DNA from: Clostridia bacterium
Lineage (GTDB): Bacteria; Bacillota; Clostridia; Christensenellales; Christensenellaceae
Assembly: GCA_014805015.1 (NCBI GenBank)
Contig: JAAUYQ010000061.1
Coordinates: 1 to 37,438, forward strand
Direction of reading: 5' to 3'
DNA length: 37,438 bases
Notes under the pieces: model-generated
What the model was told of the DNA's origin: nothing
Database searches by the model: none
Seen by the model: the letters and a program-made list of their open reading frames with translations, nothing else
Program-made: the position numbers and the translations under genes
Shown: positions 15,375-24,164 of the stretch, piece by piece
Position numbering within the stretch: position 1 is the first letter of the stretch
How the letters are laid out: the number at the start of each line of letters is the position of its first letter

Positions 15375-16060
15375 GTGTCCTCGTTGACGGCCGGCGCTGA
15401 GACAGCCCGGTCCTGATTGATTGTGTGCATGTTCTCAAACGGCCAGAGTACAAACAGCCCGTGGCCGAGGATGGCGTCTTTCGCAATCGGCCCGATATAG
15501 GAAGCCCGGCTGTCCATGGAATGAGCCCGGTTGTCTCCCATAACAAAAATGTGGTCCTCCGGAACAACCACGGGATCCATGTCCGCGTACGGTTCTTCCG
15601 CAATGTAGTCCTCATACAGGGCACGGCCGTCTATGTAGACAGTGCTGTCGCGGACCTCCACCGTCTCGCCGGGCAGACCAATCGTGCGTTTGACGTATGT
15701 TCCGTCCATATCGGGATAGCGGACGATCACAATATCGCCCCTCTCCGGCAGGGAAGTGTACCGGGTCACCTTTTCGATGCCTATGCGTTCATCGGTTTCA
15801 AGGGTCGGCATCATGGATTCCCCTTCAACCAGAATGATCTCAAAAAGAAAAGCCCGGATGAGCAGGGCCACAACAACAGCGAGTCCTATTGCAGCCAGCC
15901 AGCCCCAGCCGTCTCTCCGGCTGCGGCTTGTCCTAACTGCTGCGGCCGGGCGCGCGGAAGCGGGCTCGGCATCCAGTTCTGACCAGCCGCCCAGGCGGGA
16001 CCGGTCTTGAGATTGTCGCGGCATCCTCTGTGCGCTGCCGCCTGCGCGACGTATTTCCAT
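15371..16060 (-). CDS. lepB: Type I signal peptidase (first gene of pair)
   Basis: A 229-residue S26 signal peptidase. A cytoplasmic N-terminal extension of about 50 basic and polar residues precedes the single membrane helix (about 52-75). The catalytic boxes are GESMMPT with Ser82, VKRTIGLPGE with Lys124, and MGDNRAHSMDSR. Compared with the downstream copy the N-terminus is longer and has no counterpart there, so the two may differ in localisation or partners. Upstream of the ATG I see no strong ribosome-binding site. An in-frame Met13 is possible but offers no clear site either. Confidence 0.93.
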   Translation of the reverse strand: MEIRRAGGSAQRMPRQSQDRSRLGGWSELDAEPASARPAAAVRTSRSRRDGWGWLAAIGLAVVVALLIRAFLFEIILVEGESMMPTLETDERIGIEKVTRYTSLPERGDIVIVRYPDMDGTYVKRTIGLPGETVEVRDSTVYIDGRALYEDYIAEEPYADMDPVVVPEDHIFVMGDNRAHSMDSRASYIGPIAKDAILGHGLFVLWPFENMHTINQDRAVSAPAVNEDT

Positions 16061-16115
16061 ATCTGTGTCGTTCTGCTGTCTCGGTCTACGGCAGATGTGC
16101 CGCCATAGGTAACCA

Positions 16116-16124
16116 ATTCTATCA
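16116..16124 (-). promoter_or_regulatory. Possible extended -10 promoter for the signal peptidase pair
   Basis: On the minus strand TGATAGAAT matches an extended -10 element (TGn followed by TAGAAT), about 56 bases before the first lepB start. There is no good -35 box. The corA promoter (16155-16183) points the other way just beside it. Confidence 0.35.
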
Positions 16125-16154
16125 CAAACGGCCTGCCGCCGCCACTTGAGCGCG

Positions 16155-16183
16155 TTGCCGTGCCCGCGGCGGAAGTCTATAAT
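16155..16183 (+). promoter_or_regulatory. Promoter for corA (and murA)
   Basis: TTGCCG (16155-16160) and a perfect TATAAT (16178-16183) are separated by 17 bases. The predicted start near 16190 leaves a leader of about 150 bases before the corA ATG at 16343. I recognised no Mg2+ riboswitch in that leader, although it is GC-rich and contains inverted repeats such as TGCCGTGCCGGCCGGCACGG at about 16304. Confidence 0.7.
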
Positions 16184-16342
16184 TTAGAATGTTCGGGCGG
16201 ACGCCATGGATGGGAGGTGATCGCAGCGTGACAGCAGAACCGGACCCCTGGCCAGACAGCGGAAGCTTCCTGTTGTGCCGCTGCGGCCGGGAAGCTGCCT
16301 GACTATGCCGTGCCGGCCGGCACGGACGAGGTGGAGCAGCCT

Positions 16343-17278
16343 ATGATCGATATCTTTAAGACGCAGCCGGACGGGAGTCTTGCGGAGCTCGATGAGATTG
16401 AGCCCGGCGCCTGGATTCATCTGCTTGATCCCAACGAGGACGAACTCATGGAAGTCCAGGACGCGCTGCATGTGGAACCCGAATTCCTGCGGGCCGCCCT
16501 CGATGAGGAGGAAACGGTCCGCATCGAGACAGACGAAGGTCAGACCCTGGTTGTGGTCGACATTCCGATCGTCAAACCTTCCCAAAATTCCTTTCTGTAC
16601 ACGACGATCCCGCTGGCTATCATCCTGGTCGGGCACAACATTGTGACAGTGTGCCTCGAGGAGACGTCTATACTGGAGGATTTCTCGAATGACCGTGTGC
16701 GCGGGTTTGATACCTGCAAACGGTCCCGTTTTCTTCTGCAGATTCTGTACCGCAATGCGGGGAAATATCTGCAGTACCTGCGTCAGATAGACAAAGCACA
16801 GACTCAGGTCGAGAATGCACTGCATGAGTCGATGAAAAACCGCGAGCTCATACAGATGCTGAAGATTGAAAAATCCCTGGTCTTTTTCTCCACGTCGCTG
16901 AAAGCCAACGAGGTTGTGCTGGAAAAAATGATGAAATTCAATCTCATCAAACGCTACCCCGACGACGTGGATCTGCTTGAAGACGTCATTATTGAGAACA
17001 AGCAGGCTATCGAGATGGGCAACATCTACCGGGACATTCTCTCGGGAACAATGGATGCCTTTGCAAGCGTCATATCGAATAACCTGAATATCGTGATGAA
17101 GCTGCTGGCTTCGCTGACGATCGTGCTTTCGATCCCGACGCTGGTAGCGAGTTTCTGGGGAATGAACGTGGCTGTGCCTTTTCAGAATGATCCGAATGGT
17201 TTCTGGTGGGTTGTTATAATCTCTATCGGCGCCTGTGCAGTTTCGTTCTACTTCCTGTGGAAGAAAAAAATGTTCTGA
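16343..17278 (+). CDS. corA: CorA-family magnesium/divalent metal channel
   Basis: A pentameric Mg2+ channel of the CorA family. The 311 residues comprise a large cytoplasmic N-terminal domain (about 1-245, ending in the long stalk helix) and two C-terminal membrane helices. The selectivity-loop signature GMN (273-275, within SFWGMNVAVPF) lies after helix 1, and the second helix is followed by the basic tail WKKKMF. The ATG at 16343 is preceded by GAGGTGGAG at a good distance; an in-frame ATG at 16310 would add 11 residues without a better site. murA follows after 49 bases and may be co-transcribed. Confidence 0.92.
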   Translation: MIDIFKTQPDGSLAELDEIEPGAWIHLLDPNEDELMEVQDALHVEPEFLRAALDEEETVRIETDEGQTLVVVDIPIVKPSQNSFLYTTIPLAIILVGHNIVTVCLEETSILEDFSNDRVRGFDTCKRSRFLLQILYRNAGKYLQYLRQIDKAQTQVENALHESMKNRELIQMLKIEKSLVFFSTSLKANEVVLEKMMKFNLIKRYPDDVDLLEDVIIENKQAIEMGNIYRDILSGTMDAFASVISNNLNIVMKLLASLTIVLSIPTLVASFWGMNVAVPFQNDPNGFWWVVIISIGACAVSFYFLWKKKMF

Positions 17279-17327
17279 CGGCCGGGGCCAGGCCCGGGCC
17301 GGCTGTCAATAGACTGGAGAAAGCAAC

Positions 17328-18614
17328 ATGGCTGACAAGTTTGTGATCAACGGCGGACACGCGCTCACGGGATCTGTGGATGTAACTGGGGCCAAGAACG
17401 CGGCAGTTGCCATTCTGCCGGCGGCTATCCTGGCGCGCGGGGTCTGCGTGATCGAGAATCTGCCCCGGATCGCAGATGTTCTTATTATCCGTGACATTCT
17501 GATGGAGCTCGGAGCCAGAACGGAATACGACGACAACGGGACACTGACAGTCGATACGACACATCTTGATTCCAGCCATGCCACTTCGGAACTCTGCAAA
17601 CGGCTGCGGGCTTCCTACTACTTTATTGGCGCTTTGCTGGCCCGGTTCGGGGAAGCAGAAACGGCGCTGCCGGGCGGCTGCGCGATTGGCGAACGCCCGA
17701 TCGATCAGCACATCAAGGGCTGGGAAGCCATGGGTGCCAAAGTCTCGGTGGAATACGGCAAAATCCGCGCCGAGGCACCGAACGGTCTCAAGGGCTGCGA
17801 TATCTATATGGACCTGGTGTCTGTCGGAGCCACCATCAATATCATGCTCGCCGCCGTGCACGCCCAGGGCGTGACCACGATTGTCAATGCGGCCAAAGAG
17901 CCGCATGTGGTGGATGTTGCCAACTTCCTGCTCTGTATGGGTGCGAAGATTAAGGGCGCAGGCACGGACATCATCCGCATCACGGGTGTCCCGCGGCTGC
18001 ACGGCTGCAATTATGCGGTGATTCCGGACCAGATTGAAACCGGTACCCTGATGATCGCCGCGGCCGCGACGCGCGGCGATGTGACGCTGCACAATGTTAT
18101 TCCGCGGCACCTGGATGCGCTCACTGCGAAACTGCTGGAAATGGGCGTCATTGTTGAAGAAGGGGCCGATTATCTGCGGGTGCGCACGGAAGGCCGACCG
18201 CATGCAGTGCGCATCAAGACGATGCCCTATCCCGGCTTCCCGACGGACCTGCAGCAGCCGGCGACCGTGCTGCTTTCAACGGCTGAGGGCGCAAGTATGA
18301 TTACGGAAAGCATTTTTGAGCAGCGCTTCAAGCATATTCACGAAATCCGCCGCATGGGTGCGGATATTACGATTGAGGACAAAGTCGCTGTCGTGCACGG
18401 CGTGCCGCGGCTCACAGGCACTTCTGTGCGCGCCACAGATCTGCGGGCCGGAGCGGCCCTGATTGTGGCCGGTCTCATGGCGGACGGCACGACGGAGATT
18501 CACAACATCAAGTACATTGACCGCGGCTATGATCATATTGAAGACAAGCTGAATTCGCTCGGAGCGGATATCTCCCGTGTCAAGGAAGAGGCGGACGAGC
18601 GCGAGTTTTACTGA
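17328..18614 (+). CDS. murA: UDP-N-acetylglucosamine 1-carboxyvinyltransferase MurA
   Basis: Transfers enolpyruvate from PEP to UDP-GlcNAc, the first committed step of peptidoglycan synthesis and the target of fosfomycin. The 428 residues match the family. Visible are [12 protein letters not shown] with the catalytic Lys-Asn pair, [36 protein letters not shown] with Cys118 (the fosfomycin-reactive cysteine, so sensitivity is predicted), and [12 protein letters not shown] with Asp307. ATG is preceded by GGAGAAAG. Firmicutes often carry two MurA paralogues; a second is not in this window. Its last 7 bases overlap the end of the converging minus-strand gene at 18608. Confidence 0.97.
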   Translation: MADKFVINGGHALTGSVDVTGAKNAAVAILPAAILARGVCVIENLPRIADVLIIRDILMELGARTEYDDNGTLTVDTTHLDSSHATSELCKRLRASYYFIGALLARFGEAETALPGGCAIGERPIDQHIKGWEAMGAKVSVEYGKIRAEAPNGLKGCDIYMDLVSVGATINIMLAAVHAQGVTTIVNAAKEPHVVDVANFLLCMGAKIKGAGTDIIRITGVPRLHGCNYAVIPDQIETGTLMIAAAATRGDVTLHNVIPRHLDALTAKLLEMGVIVEEGADYLRVRTEGRPHAVRIKTMPYPGFPTDLQQPATVLLSTAEGASMITESIFEQRFKHIHEIRRMGADITIEDKVAVVHGVPRLTGTSVRATDLRAGAALIVAGLMADGTTEIHNIKYIDRGYDHIEDKLNSLGADISRVKEEADEREFY

Positions 18615-19918
18615 GATCGTCTTGCGCGGCGGCGCAGAACGAGGACCATCCACAGGGCGAACAGGACGAAAACGGCAGCGACGGCTCCCCACCAGGGATG
18701 CGCGGGCGTGGGTATCAGCAGTGCCGACTGATTGAGCTGACGGTCGTTGATGACATAGGTCATGCCGCTTTCCGCCGGCAGGATGATAGAGCCGTTCTCG
18801 GCAATCACTGGTTCTGCCTGCAGCGGGACAATGTCGCCGTTTTCATCATAGTAGTACAGATAGAGCAGCATTCCCGCCGGGTAGATGCCGGACAGATCCA
18901 CACTGATCCGGCTGCCCGGCGGGATTGTTTCGTTTTCCCGCAGGTCCACAAAGACAGTACTGTCCGAGAAAGTGTTGGCTGTCTTGCGCCCGGATGGAAC
19001 TTCCTGGCTGACGGCGAGCTCGGTTGCAACGCTCCGCGGCTCCTCGATGCCGCTGCCGTGAAGGCAGAGCGCATAGGGAATCTCAGCAAGCGGAAACCAG
19101 GTGCAGAGGAAGCGGTCCTGTCCCTGCAGGGCATAGACGAGCGTATCGGGAATGAGATCCGGCTGCGTCAGCCCGAGCACGACGGGAGACGGAACCCGCA
19201 GCATCAGCTGCGCAGCCGCGCGCGTCAGGTCAATGGTGTCGGAGACGATAGCAATGCGCTGAGCGACCGCGGCTTGCTCTATGGCCCGGGCGTCAGCCGC
19301 GGCGCCATATGCCGCTGCTGCATCTGCAATGCTGAAGTCAAGCGGCTCCTGCTGACGGGGCAGGTGAAGAACGCTGCTGTAAAGCTCTTCCGTCGTCACG
19401 AGACTGTAAAGCGCTGCCGGTTCCGCCTGGGCCCTGCCAACAGCAAGTGCAGAAACGGTGCCGCAGAAATCACCCTGCTCATTCAGAGAACGCGCTGCCT
19501 GGACCTCGATTCCGGCTACCTGCGGAAAATACTCCGAGCCATATACGAGCAGATCATTGAGCAGGCTGGTGAGCTCGGCTCCGGTCACCTGCGTGCGGAT
19601 AAGCTGTGGATCGCTCTTCATGGCAGCACCAAATTCTCCCCAGGTGACAGGTCCGGCAGGCAGCGAAGAAGCAAACAGGCCGCCGTTCAGAACAGCCACG
19701 TCGGCCTCAGCGGCGGCAAGGACGGCGTCGCAGGCCACATTAGCCAGACCGGCACTGCCGTACAGAGTGTATTCCGGCAGGCCGTTCAGATAGACCGGAG
19801 CAGTCATGATGACGTCCCCGGCGCGTGCGGCAGGCAGCACGATCATCATGATCAGGCCTCCCAGGACCGCGGCCAGCACCGCCTGTTTCCAGTTTTTTCT
19901 CTTCGTTTCCATGCACAT
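18608..19918 (-). CDS. Membrane-anchored protein with a 5'-nucleotidase C-terminal-like domain
   Basis: A 436-residue secreted, C-terminally anchored protein. A signal peptide ([10 protein letters not shown] then a hydrophobic run, cleavage near ARA-G33) leads the protein. Residues about 55-230 resemble the 5'-nucleotidase C-terminal domain: [20 protein letters not shown], then TWGEFGAAM and [18 protein letters not shown]. In UshA-type enzymes this domain binds the nucleoside and is always joined to a metallophosphatase domain, but none is present here. The middle region (about 240-400) is unrecognised. A membrane helix (about 410-430) and RRRARR end the protein. The start is uncertain: Met at 19918 or 19912 is chosen for the signal peptide; 20020 would add 34 unlikely residues. 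It may be a surface nucleotide-binding protein. Confidence 0.65.
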   Translation of the reverse strand: MCMETKRKNWKQAVLAAVLGGLIMMIVLPAARAGDVIMTAPVYLNGLPEYTLYGSAGLANVACDAVLAAAEADVAVLNGGLFASSLPAGPVTWGEFGAAMKSDPQLIRTQVTGAELTSLLNDLLVYGSEYFPQVAGIEVQAARSLNEQGDFCGTVSALAVGRAQAEPAALYSLVTTEELYSSVLHLPRQQEPLDFSIADAAAAYGAAADARAIEQAAVAQRIAIVSDTIDLTRAAAQLMLRVPSPVVLGLTQPDLIPDTLVYALQGQDRFLCTWFPLAEIPYALCLHGSGIEEPRSVATELAVSQEVPSGRKTANTFSDSTVFVDLRENETIPPGSRISVDLSGIYPAGMLLYLYYYDENGDIVPLQAEPVIAENGSIILPAESGMTYVINDRQLNQSALLIPTPAHPWWGAVAAVFVLFALWMVLVLRRRARRSQ

Positions 19919-20188
19919 ATTGAATCCGGGTTCCGGAGCCCCGCCTTGATGCGAGTCCGGCTGCTGCCGCCTGCCGGTGGAGCCGGGCTCATGATAGCAA
20001 ATTGGCAAAGCGGCCGGCAATGTTTAAGGCGGGCAGATACGGACGTATCTAAGGAAAAGGAGATCCGGAGCACCAGCCTTCAGGAGGAAGCGATTCCGGA
20101 TAAGTAAGCAGATACTTCCGAAGAGAGAAAGGGGGTTGCCGGCAGACCTGACCGGCCGCCGGGACAGCGGTCATGCCGGCACACTTAC

Positions 20189-20653
20189 ATGGAAGAACAG
20201 AACAACCTGAGTACGGCGCCCGCCGATACGCTGGCGCGTATTGAAGAGCTTCTCACGGCTGAGAAAGAGAACAGCCGGAAACTGCTGCGTTCGTCACGCC
20301 TGCGTAACGTGCTGATGATCATTTTTGTCGGTGTCCTCATCGTCACAGCCATAGCCTTCTATGACTCCCTGCAGACAATCACCAAGGACATTCCCGACCT
20401 TGTCGTTTCTGCCCGCAGCCTGATCGGCAACGTGAACGGCGCTGTGGATGACGTCATCGATAAGGTGGATGAGCTCAACATCGAGGCTCTCAACGATTCT
20501 ATTGAAGGAATCTCCGAGATCAACTATCAGGGTCTCAATACCAGCATCACCGGCCTCGCCAACGCAGTGCAGGGATTCGAGGACTTCGTGGACGCGCTGC
20601 AGCGGCCGGCCAACGCCTTCAGCTCGCTGTTCGGCGGCGGGAGAGGAGACTGA
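20189..20653 (+). CDS. Small single-pass membrane protein with amphipathic C-terminal helices
   Basis: An unrecognised 154-residue protein. Residues 1-40 are charged and cytoplasmic, one membrane helix spans about 41-58, and the rest (about 60-145) is a run of amphipathic heptad-like segments (LIGNVNGAVDDVIDKVDEL, LNTSITGLANAVQGFEDFV), like DUF948-type proteins. It ends with a Gly-rich tail. The stop is 3 bases before the Nudix gene, whose ribosome-binding site GGAGAGGAG lies inside its last codons, so the two are probably co-expressed. No good ribosome-binding site precedes its own ATG. Function unknown. Confidence 0.7.
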   Translation: MEEQNNLSTAPADTLARIEELLTAEKENSRKLLRSSRLRNVLMIIFVGVLIVTAIAFYDSLQTITKDIPDLVVSARSLIGNVNGAVDDVIDKVDELNIEALNDSIEGISEINYQGLNTSITGLANAVQGFEDFVDALQRPANAFSSLFGGGRGD

Positions 20654-20656
20654 GCA

Positions 20657-21262
20657 ATGGACCTGAAAGAAAAGACACTGAAATCCAATGAGGTGTTCAG
20701 CGGACGCCTTCTGCACGTGTTTGATGATGAGGTGGAACTTCCGAACGGACACACCTCCCGGCGGGAGATCGTGCGTCATACCGGCGGCGCCTGCGTCTGC
20801 GCCGTCAACGACGCCATGGAAGTTGCCTTCGTGCGCCAGTACCGCTATGCCTATGCAGATGAGATCCTGGAGCTCCCGGCCGGCAAAGTAGAGAAGGGCG
20901 AGGATCCTTACCAGTGCGCCGTCCGCGAGCTGCGCGAGGAGGTGGGTCTGGTGACCGATCAGCTCGTTCCGCTCGGGGCCATGTACCCGAGCCCCGGTTA
21001 CACGGACGAAATCATCTATATGTACCTCGCCGTGAACGCCAGGCCAGCCGAGCAGGACCTTGATCCGGATGAGTTCGTTGAGGTCGAGTATATTCCGCTT
21101 GGGGATGCGCTCAGTATGGTCATGCGCAGCGAAATCCTCGATGCCAAGACGCAGCTCGCGCTGCTGAAAACATACCTGACGCTGCAGATGCTCGGCGAGA
21201 ATGCCGAGGCCATTATGGCCGCAGAAGCAGCTTCGGCAGCCATGGCCGGAGAAGCCGAGTAA
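20657..21262 (+). CDS. Nudix hydrolase, ADP-ribose pyrophosphatase type
   Basis: A 201-residue Nudix protein resembling NudF/YqkG ADP-ribose pyrophosphatases, which cleave ADP-ribose to AMP and ribose 5-phosphate. The full Nudix box G-x5-E-x7-REL-x-EE-x-GL is at residues 76-98 (GKVEKGEDPYQ to REEVGL). The upstream RQYRY, ELPAGKVE and later YPSPGYTDE segments are typical of the ADP-ribose group. The C-terminal 15 residues are a low-complexity Ala-rich tail. Strong ribosome-binding site GGAGAGGAG, 10 bases upstream. The Zn-efflux promoter begins 8 bases after the stop. Confidence 0.9.
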   Translation: MDLKEKTLKSNEVFSGRLLHVFDDEVELPNGHTSRREIVRHTGGACVCAVNDAMEVAFVRQYRYAYADEILELPAGKVEKGEDPYQCAVRELREEVGLVTDQLVPLGAMYPSPGYTDEIIYMYLAVNARPAEQDLDPDEFVEVEYIPLGDALSMVMRSEILDAKTQLALLKTYLTLQMLGENAEAIMAAEAASAAMAGEAE

Positions 21263-21269
21263 AAAATTA

Positions 21270-21327
21270 TTGACAGACAGCCTTTCCGGGCTTAATCTGA
21301 ATACATGATCATATGAACATATATTCA
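21270..21327 (+). promoter_or_regulatory. Zn-responsive promoter and SmtB/CzrA-type operator
   Basis: The promoter is TTGACA (21270-21275), 17 bases, TAATCT (21293-21298). Just downstream, over the predicted transcription start, lies TGAACATATATTCA (21314-21327), a near-perfect dyad matching the TGAA-N6-TTCA core of SmtB/CzrA/NmtR operators. A wider inverted repeat TCTGAATA/TATTCAGA spans about 21296-21330. Apo-repressor bound here should block transcription of arsR-zntA; Zn2+ binding would release it. Confidence 0.8.
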
Positions 21328-21358
21328 GATAATGTTGGATCCAAAGAGAGGGTAACAA

Positions 21359-21682
21359 GTGAACGCTGCAACTGAACCACTGTACGTGGATGACATCAAT
21401 GCCGAGTACGTCTGCCAGCTCTTCAAACAGCTTGGTGACCCCAACCGGCTGCGGATTGTCTGCGCACTGCTTGAAAGACCGCAGTGTGTGGCTGATCTGG
21501 CAGCTGAGGTGGGGATGGAGCAGTCTGCTCTGTCGCATCAGCTGAAAAACCTGAAGAATGCTTCGCTCGTGCGGTGCGAGCGGCAGGGCCGTCAGATCGT
21601 CTACAGCCTCGATGACTCCCATGTGCTGGCCATTCTGGTGCAGGCACTGGATCACGCAGAACACGTCCGGAAAGGAGAATAA
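21359..21682 (+). CDS. ArsR/SmtB-family metal-sensing repressor (alpha5 zinc type)
   Basis: A 107-residue winged-helix repressor. The recognition helix region is VADLAAEVGMEQSALSHQLKNL (starting at residue 44). The alpha3N cysteine box of CadC/ArsR (ELCVCDL) is replaced by PQCVADL, so the alpha3 site is absent. The alpha5 site is complete: Asp86-x-His88-x10-His99-x2-His102, the ligand set of SmtB and CzrA, which sense Zn2+ (or Co2+). The start is GTG, preceded by GAGAGGG. The stop is 2 bases before the efflux ATPase, and a matching operator lies at its promoter, so this is an autoregulated zinc-efflux operon. Confidence 0.93.
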   Translation: MNAATEPLYVDDINAEYVCQLFKQLGDPNRLRIVCALLERPQCVADLAAEVGMEQSALSHQLKNLKNASLVRCERQGRQIVYSLDDSHVLAILVQALDHAEHVRKGE

Positions 21683-21684
21683 CA

Positions 21685-23694
21685 ATGCATAACCACGCAG
21701 AAGGAGTTGCTGCTGCGGCTGCGGCAGATGCGCATGCAGCTCCGCACCCGGGACACATGCATGAGCATGGCGGCCACAGTCATGATCACGGTAATGCACA
21801 TGCCGGCCACAGTCACGGTGAGGGAGAAGAAGAAGGCCCGCTTGAGAAAAGCTGGAGCCGGGTGATCGCGGGCGGCATCATCATGATTGCCGGCCTCATT
21901 CTTGAAAACACGGTAGGACTGAGCCTGTGGGTAAGCTTTGCGATTTATTTCGCGGCGTACCTGATTCTGGGAATCGATGTTCTGGCGGCAGCAGCCGTAA
22001 ACATTGCCCACGGCAAGGTCTTTGATGAAAACTTCCTGATGACCGTCGCCACGCTCGGCACATTTGCCCTTGGCATCTGGCAGCAGAGCGGCGACTTTGC
22101 TGAAGCCTGCGCTGTTATGCTTCTCTACCAGGTCGGAGAGCTCCTGACAGATGCCGCCGTCGACAAGAGCCGGGATAGCATCGCCTCACTGATGGATCTG
22201 CGGCCGGACTACGCCAACCTGGAAATTGACGGCCGGGTTGAGAAAGTGAATCCGCAGGACGTCAAGATCGGGCAGACGATCGTCATCCGTCCGGGCGAAA
22301 AGGTGCCGCTCGACAGTGTGGTCACCGAAGGTACCTCCTCGCTCAACACAGCAGCCCTTACCGGGGAGAGCATGCCCCGCGACGTCACCGTCGGTTCGCA
22401 GCTGCTGGCCGGCTGCGTTAACGAATCGGGCCTGCTGCACGCTGAAGTGGAGAAAGGCTACGCCGAGTCGACAGCAGCCAAGATTCTCGATGTGATGGAG
22501 AACGCCTCGAGCCATAAGGCAGAGCCGGAGCGCTTCATCACGAAGTTTGCACGCTACTATACACCGATCGTGTGCCTGGCCGCACTGATCGTGGCCCTCG
22601 TGCCGCCGCTTTTCTTCGGCGGCGCCTGGGAGACCTGGACCTACCGGGCCCTGCTGTTCCTGATCATCTCCTGTCCTTGTGCACTGGTGGTCTCCGTGCC
22701 GCTCACATATTTCAGCGGCCTTGGTGCAGCTTCGAAGAACGGTATCCTGATCAAGGGCGCCAACTACTTCGAGGCGCTGCGCAACATCAGCGAGGTTGTC
22801 TTCGACAAGACCGGTACGCTCACAAAGGGCACGTTCTCTGTGCAGTCTGTGAACTCGGAACCCGGCGTCTCGAAACAGGACGTGCTTGAAGCAGCGGCAG
22901 CTGCCGAGCAGAATTCATCGCACCCCATTGCCCGCTCTGTGCTGGCAGCCGCCGGCAGCAAACCAGCTCCGGCCGATGACGTGAAAGAGATTGCCGGACG
23001 CGGCGTGTCCGCCGTGGTGGACGGCACGCAGGTCCTGGCAGGAAACGCCCTGCTGATGAAGGACGAGAAAATCAGCTTCAAGGCAGAAGAAGCCCCAGGT
23101 ACGGTGCTCTATGTGGCCAAGGGCGGCAAGTTCCTCGGTTCGATCCTGATCGCCGACGAACCGAAGGCGGATGCCAAGCAGGTTCTCTCTGAACTGCACA
23201 GCATGAACATCCGCACCGCGATGCTTACCGGTGACAACTGCTCTATCGGTGAGCGCGTCGGCAAAGAGCTCGGAGTAGGCGAGACGTACTGTGAGCTTCT
23301 GCCGCAGCAGAAGGTGGAAATGCTCGAGAAGATCGAGAAGGCCAATACAGATACGGCATTTGTTGGTGACGGTATCAATGACGCGCCCGTGCTGTCGGCA
23401 GCCGATATCGGCATTGCCATGGGCGGCGTCGGCAGCGATGCTGCAATTGAGGCAGCAGACGTTGTGCTGATGCACGACCAGCTCTCGGAAATTCCGGTGG
23501 CTGTGGGTATTGCCCGCAAGACTCGCCGCATCGTGGTGCAGAACGTCGTGTTCGCCCTGGCCGTCAAGCTGATCGTCATGATCCTGGGCGTTCTGGGAAT
23601 TGCGAACATGTGGCTCGCGGTTTTCGCTGATGTGGGTGTGACCCTGATTGCGGTCGTGAACTCACTGCGGGCTCTGTTCTACGCCCGGCACTGA
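21685..23694 (+). CDS. zntA: P1B-type Zn2+/Cd2+/Pb2+-exporting ATPase
   Basis: A 669-residue heavy-metal efflux pump. The N-terminus has no CxxC HMA domain but a His-rich tail (about residues 2-48, e.g. HPGHMHEHGGHSHDHG) likely to bind metal. The transport site is C330-P331-C332. The A-domain loop is LTGESMP. Phosphorylation occurs at Asp374 in DKTGTLTKG. The N-domain has HPIARS, and the hinge is GDGINDAP (561-568). The last helices contain LAVKLIVMI and WLAVFADVG, carrying the Lys and Asp of the P1B-2 class, which predicts Zn/Cd/Pb rather than Cu. It is co-transcribed with the sensor upstream and ends before a strong terminator. Confidence 0.95.
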   Translation: MHNHAEGVAAAAAADAHAAPHPGHMHEHGGHSHDHGNAHAGHSHGEGEEEGPLEKSWSRVIAGGIIMIAGLILENTVGLSLWVSFAIYFAAYLILGIDVLAAAAVNIAHGKVFDENFLMTVATLGTFALGIWQQSGDFAEACAVMLLYQVGELLTDAAVDKSRDSIASLMDLRPDYANLEIDGRVEKVNPQDVKIGQTIVIRPGEKVPLDSVVTEGTSSLNTAALTGESMPRDVTVGSQLLAGCVNESGLLHAEVEKGYAESTAAKILDVMENASSHKAEPERFITKFARYYTPIVCLAALIVALVPPLFFGGAWETWTYRALLFLIISCPCALVVSVPLTYFSGLGAASKNGILIKGANYFEALRNISEVVFDKTGTLTKGTFSVQSVNSEPGVSKQDVLEAAAAAEQNSSHPIARSVLAAAGSKPAPADDVKEIAGRGVSAVVDGTQVLAGNALLMKDEKISFKAEEAPGTVLYVAKGGKFLGSILIADEPKADAKQVLSELHSMNIRTAMLTGDNCSIGERVGKELGVGETYCELLPQQKVEMLEKIEKANTDTAFVGDGINDAPVLSAADIGIAMGGVGSDAAIEAADVVLMHDQLSEIPVAVGIARKTRRIVVQNVVFALAVKLIVMILGVLGIANMWLAVFADVGVTLIAVVNSLRALFYARH

Positions 23695-23747
23695 ACCGTC
23701 CTGAGCGCAGCAACGATCTGAACATAATCTGAACTGAATATGCAGCG

Positions 23748-23790
23748 CAGCCGCGGTTTTCTGAAAGGAAGCCGCGGCTGTTTCTTTTCT
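23748..23790 (+). terminator. Rho-independent terminator after the Zn ATPase
   Basis: A perfect 9-bp stem CAGCCGCGG/CCGCGGCTG with a 15-base loop is followed by TTTCTTTTCT. It closes the zinc-efflux operon about 50 bases after the stop. Confidence 0.88.
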
Positions 23791-23848
23791 GACGGTTTGG
23801 CTGGCACGGCATGTCTGTCTCATCTTCTGCCATGCGGGCGGCAGCTTC

Positions 23849-24154
23849 TCAGTCTGCATCCTTCTGCCTGCCCGGCGATTCTTTCTCATCTGTCTCGGAC
23901 TGATCATTCAGCTCTTCGTCCCGGTGATCTTCCATGTATCCGAAATGGCCGCAGTTGGGGCAGATCATGCGCTTGTCCACTCCATCGCGGGCAGCCACAA
24001 ACGACGTCGCTGCGCTGGTCTTAAAACGCTTGCCGCAGTTGGGGCAGCGGTAGTGCCGACGGCGGTGCAGCACTGCATATAATATGAAGCAAACGACAGC
24101 GACAGCGATCGTGCCGAATACTGTGACGAAACCGAAAATCTGCAATCCGGACAT
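23849..24154 (-). CDS. Small membrane protein with a zinc-ribbon
   Basis: A 101-residue protein: one N-terminal membrane helix (about 5-30), a basic stop-transfer RRRHYR, then two CPNC knuckles (Cys37/40 and Cys65/68) that form a zinc ribbon, and an acidic, polar tail. I chose the ATG at 24154 because AGGAGGTCAT directly upstream is the strongest ribosome-binding site in the neighbourhood. The open frame extends upstream to 24541, but that part lacks protein-like character. Function is unknown. It converges with the zinc-efflux operon and need not be related to it. Confidence 0.75.
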   Translation of the reverse strand: MSGLQIFGFVTVFGTIAVAVVCFILYAVLHRRRHYRCPNCGKRFKTSAATSFVAARDGVDKRMICPNCGHFGYMEDHRDEELNDQSETDEKESPGRQKDAD

Positions 24155-24164
24155 ATGACCTCCT

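Noticed and set aside
16190-16342. Mg2+ riboswitch (M-box or ykkC-like) in the corA leader
   Set aside because: The leader is GC-rich with some inverted repeats, but I recognise none of the conserved riboswitch core sequences.
18698-20107. 469-codon plus-strand frame antisense to the 5'-nucleotidase-like gene
   Set aside because: The minus-strand frame has a signal peptide, a domain match and a membrane anchor; the plus frame has none of these.
20294-21799. 501-codon minus-strand frame opposite the small membrane protein, Nudix and arsR genes
   Set aside because: It runs antisense across three well-supported genes and a promoter. It is a shadow in GC-rich DNA.
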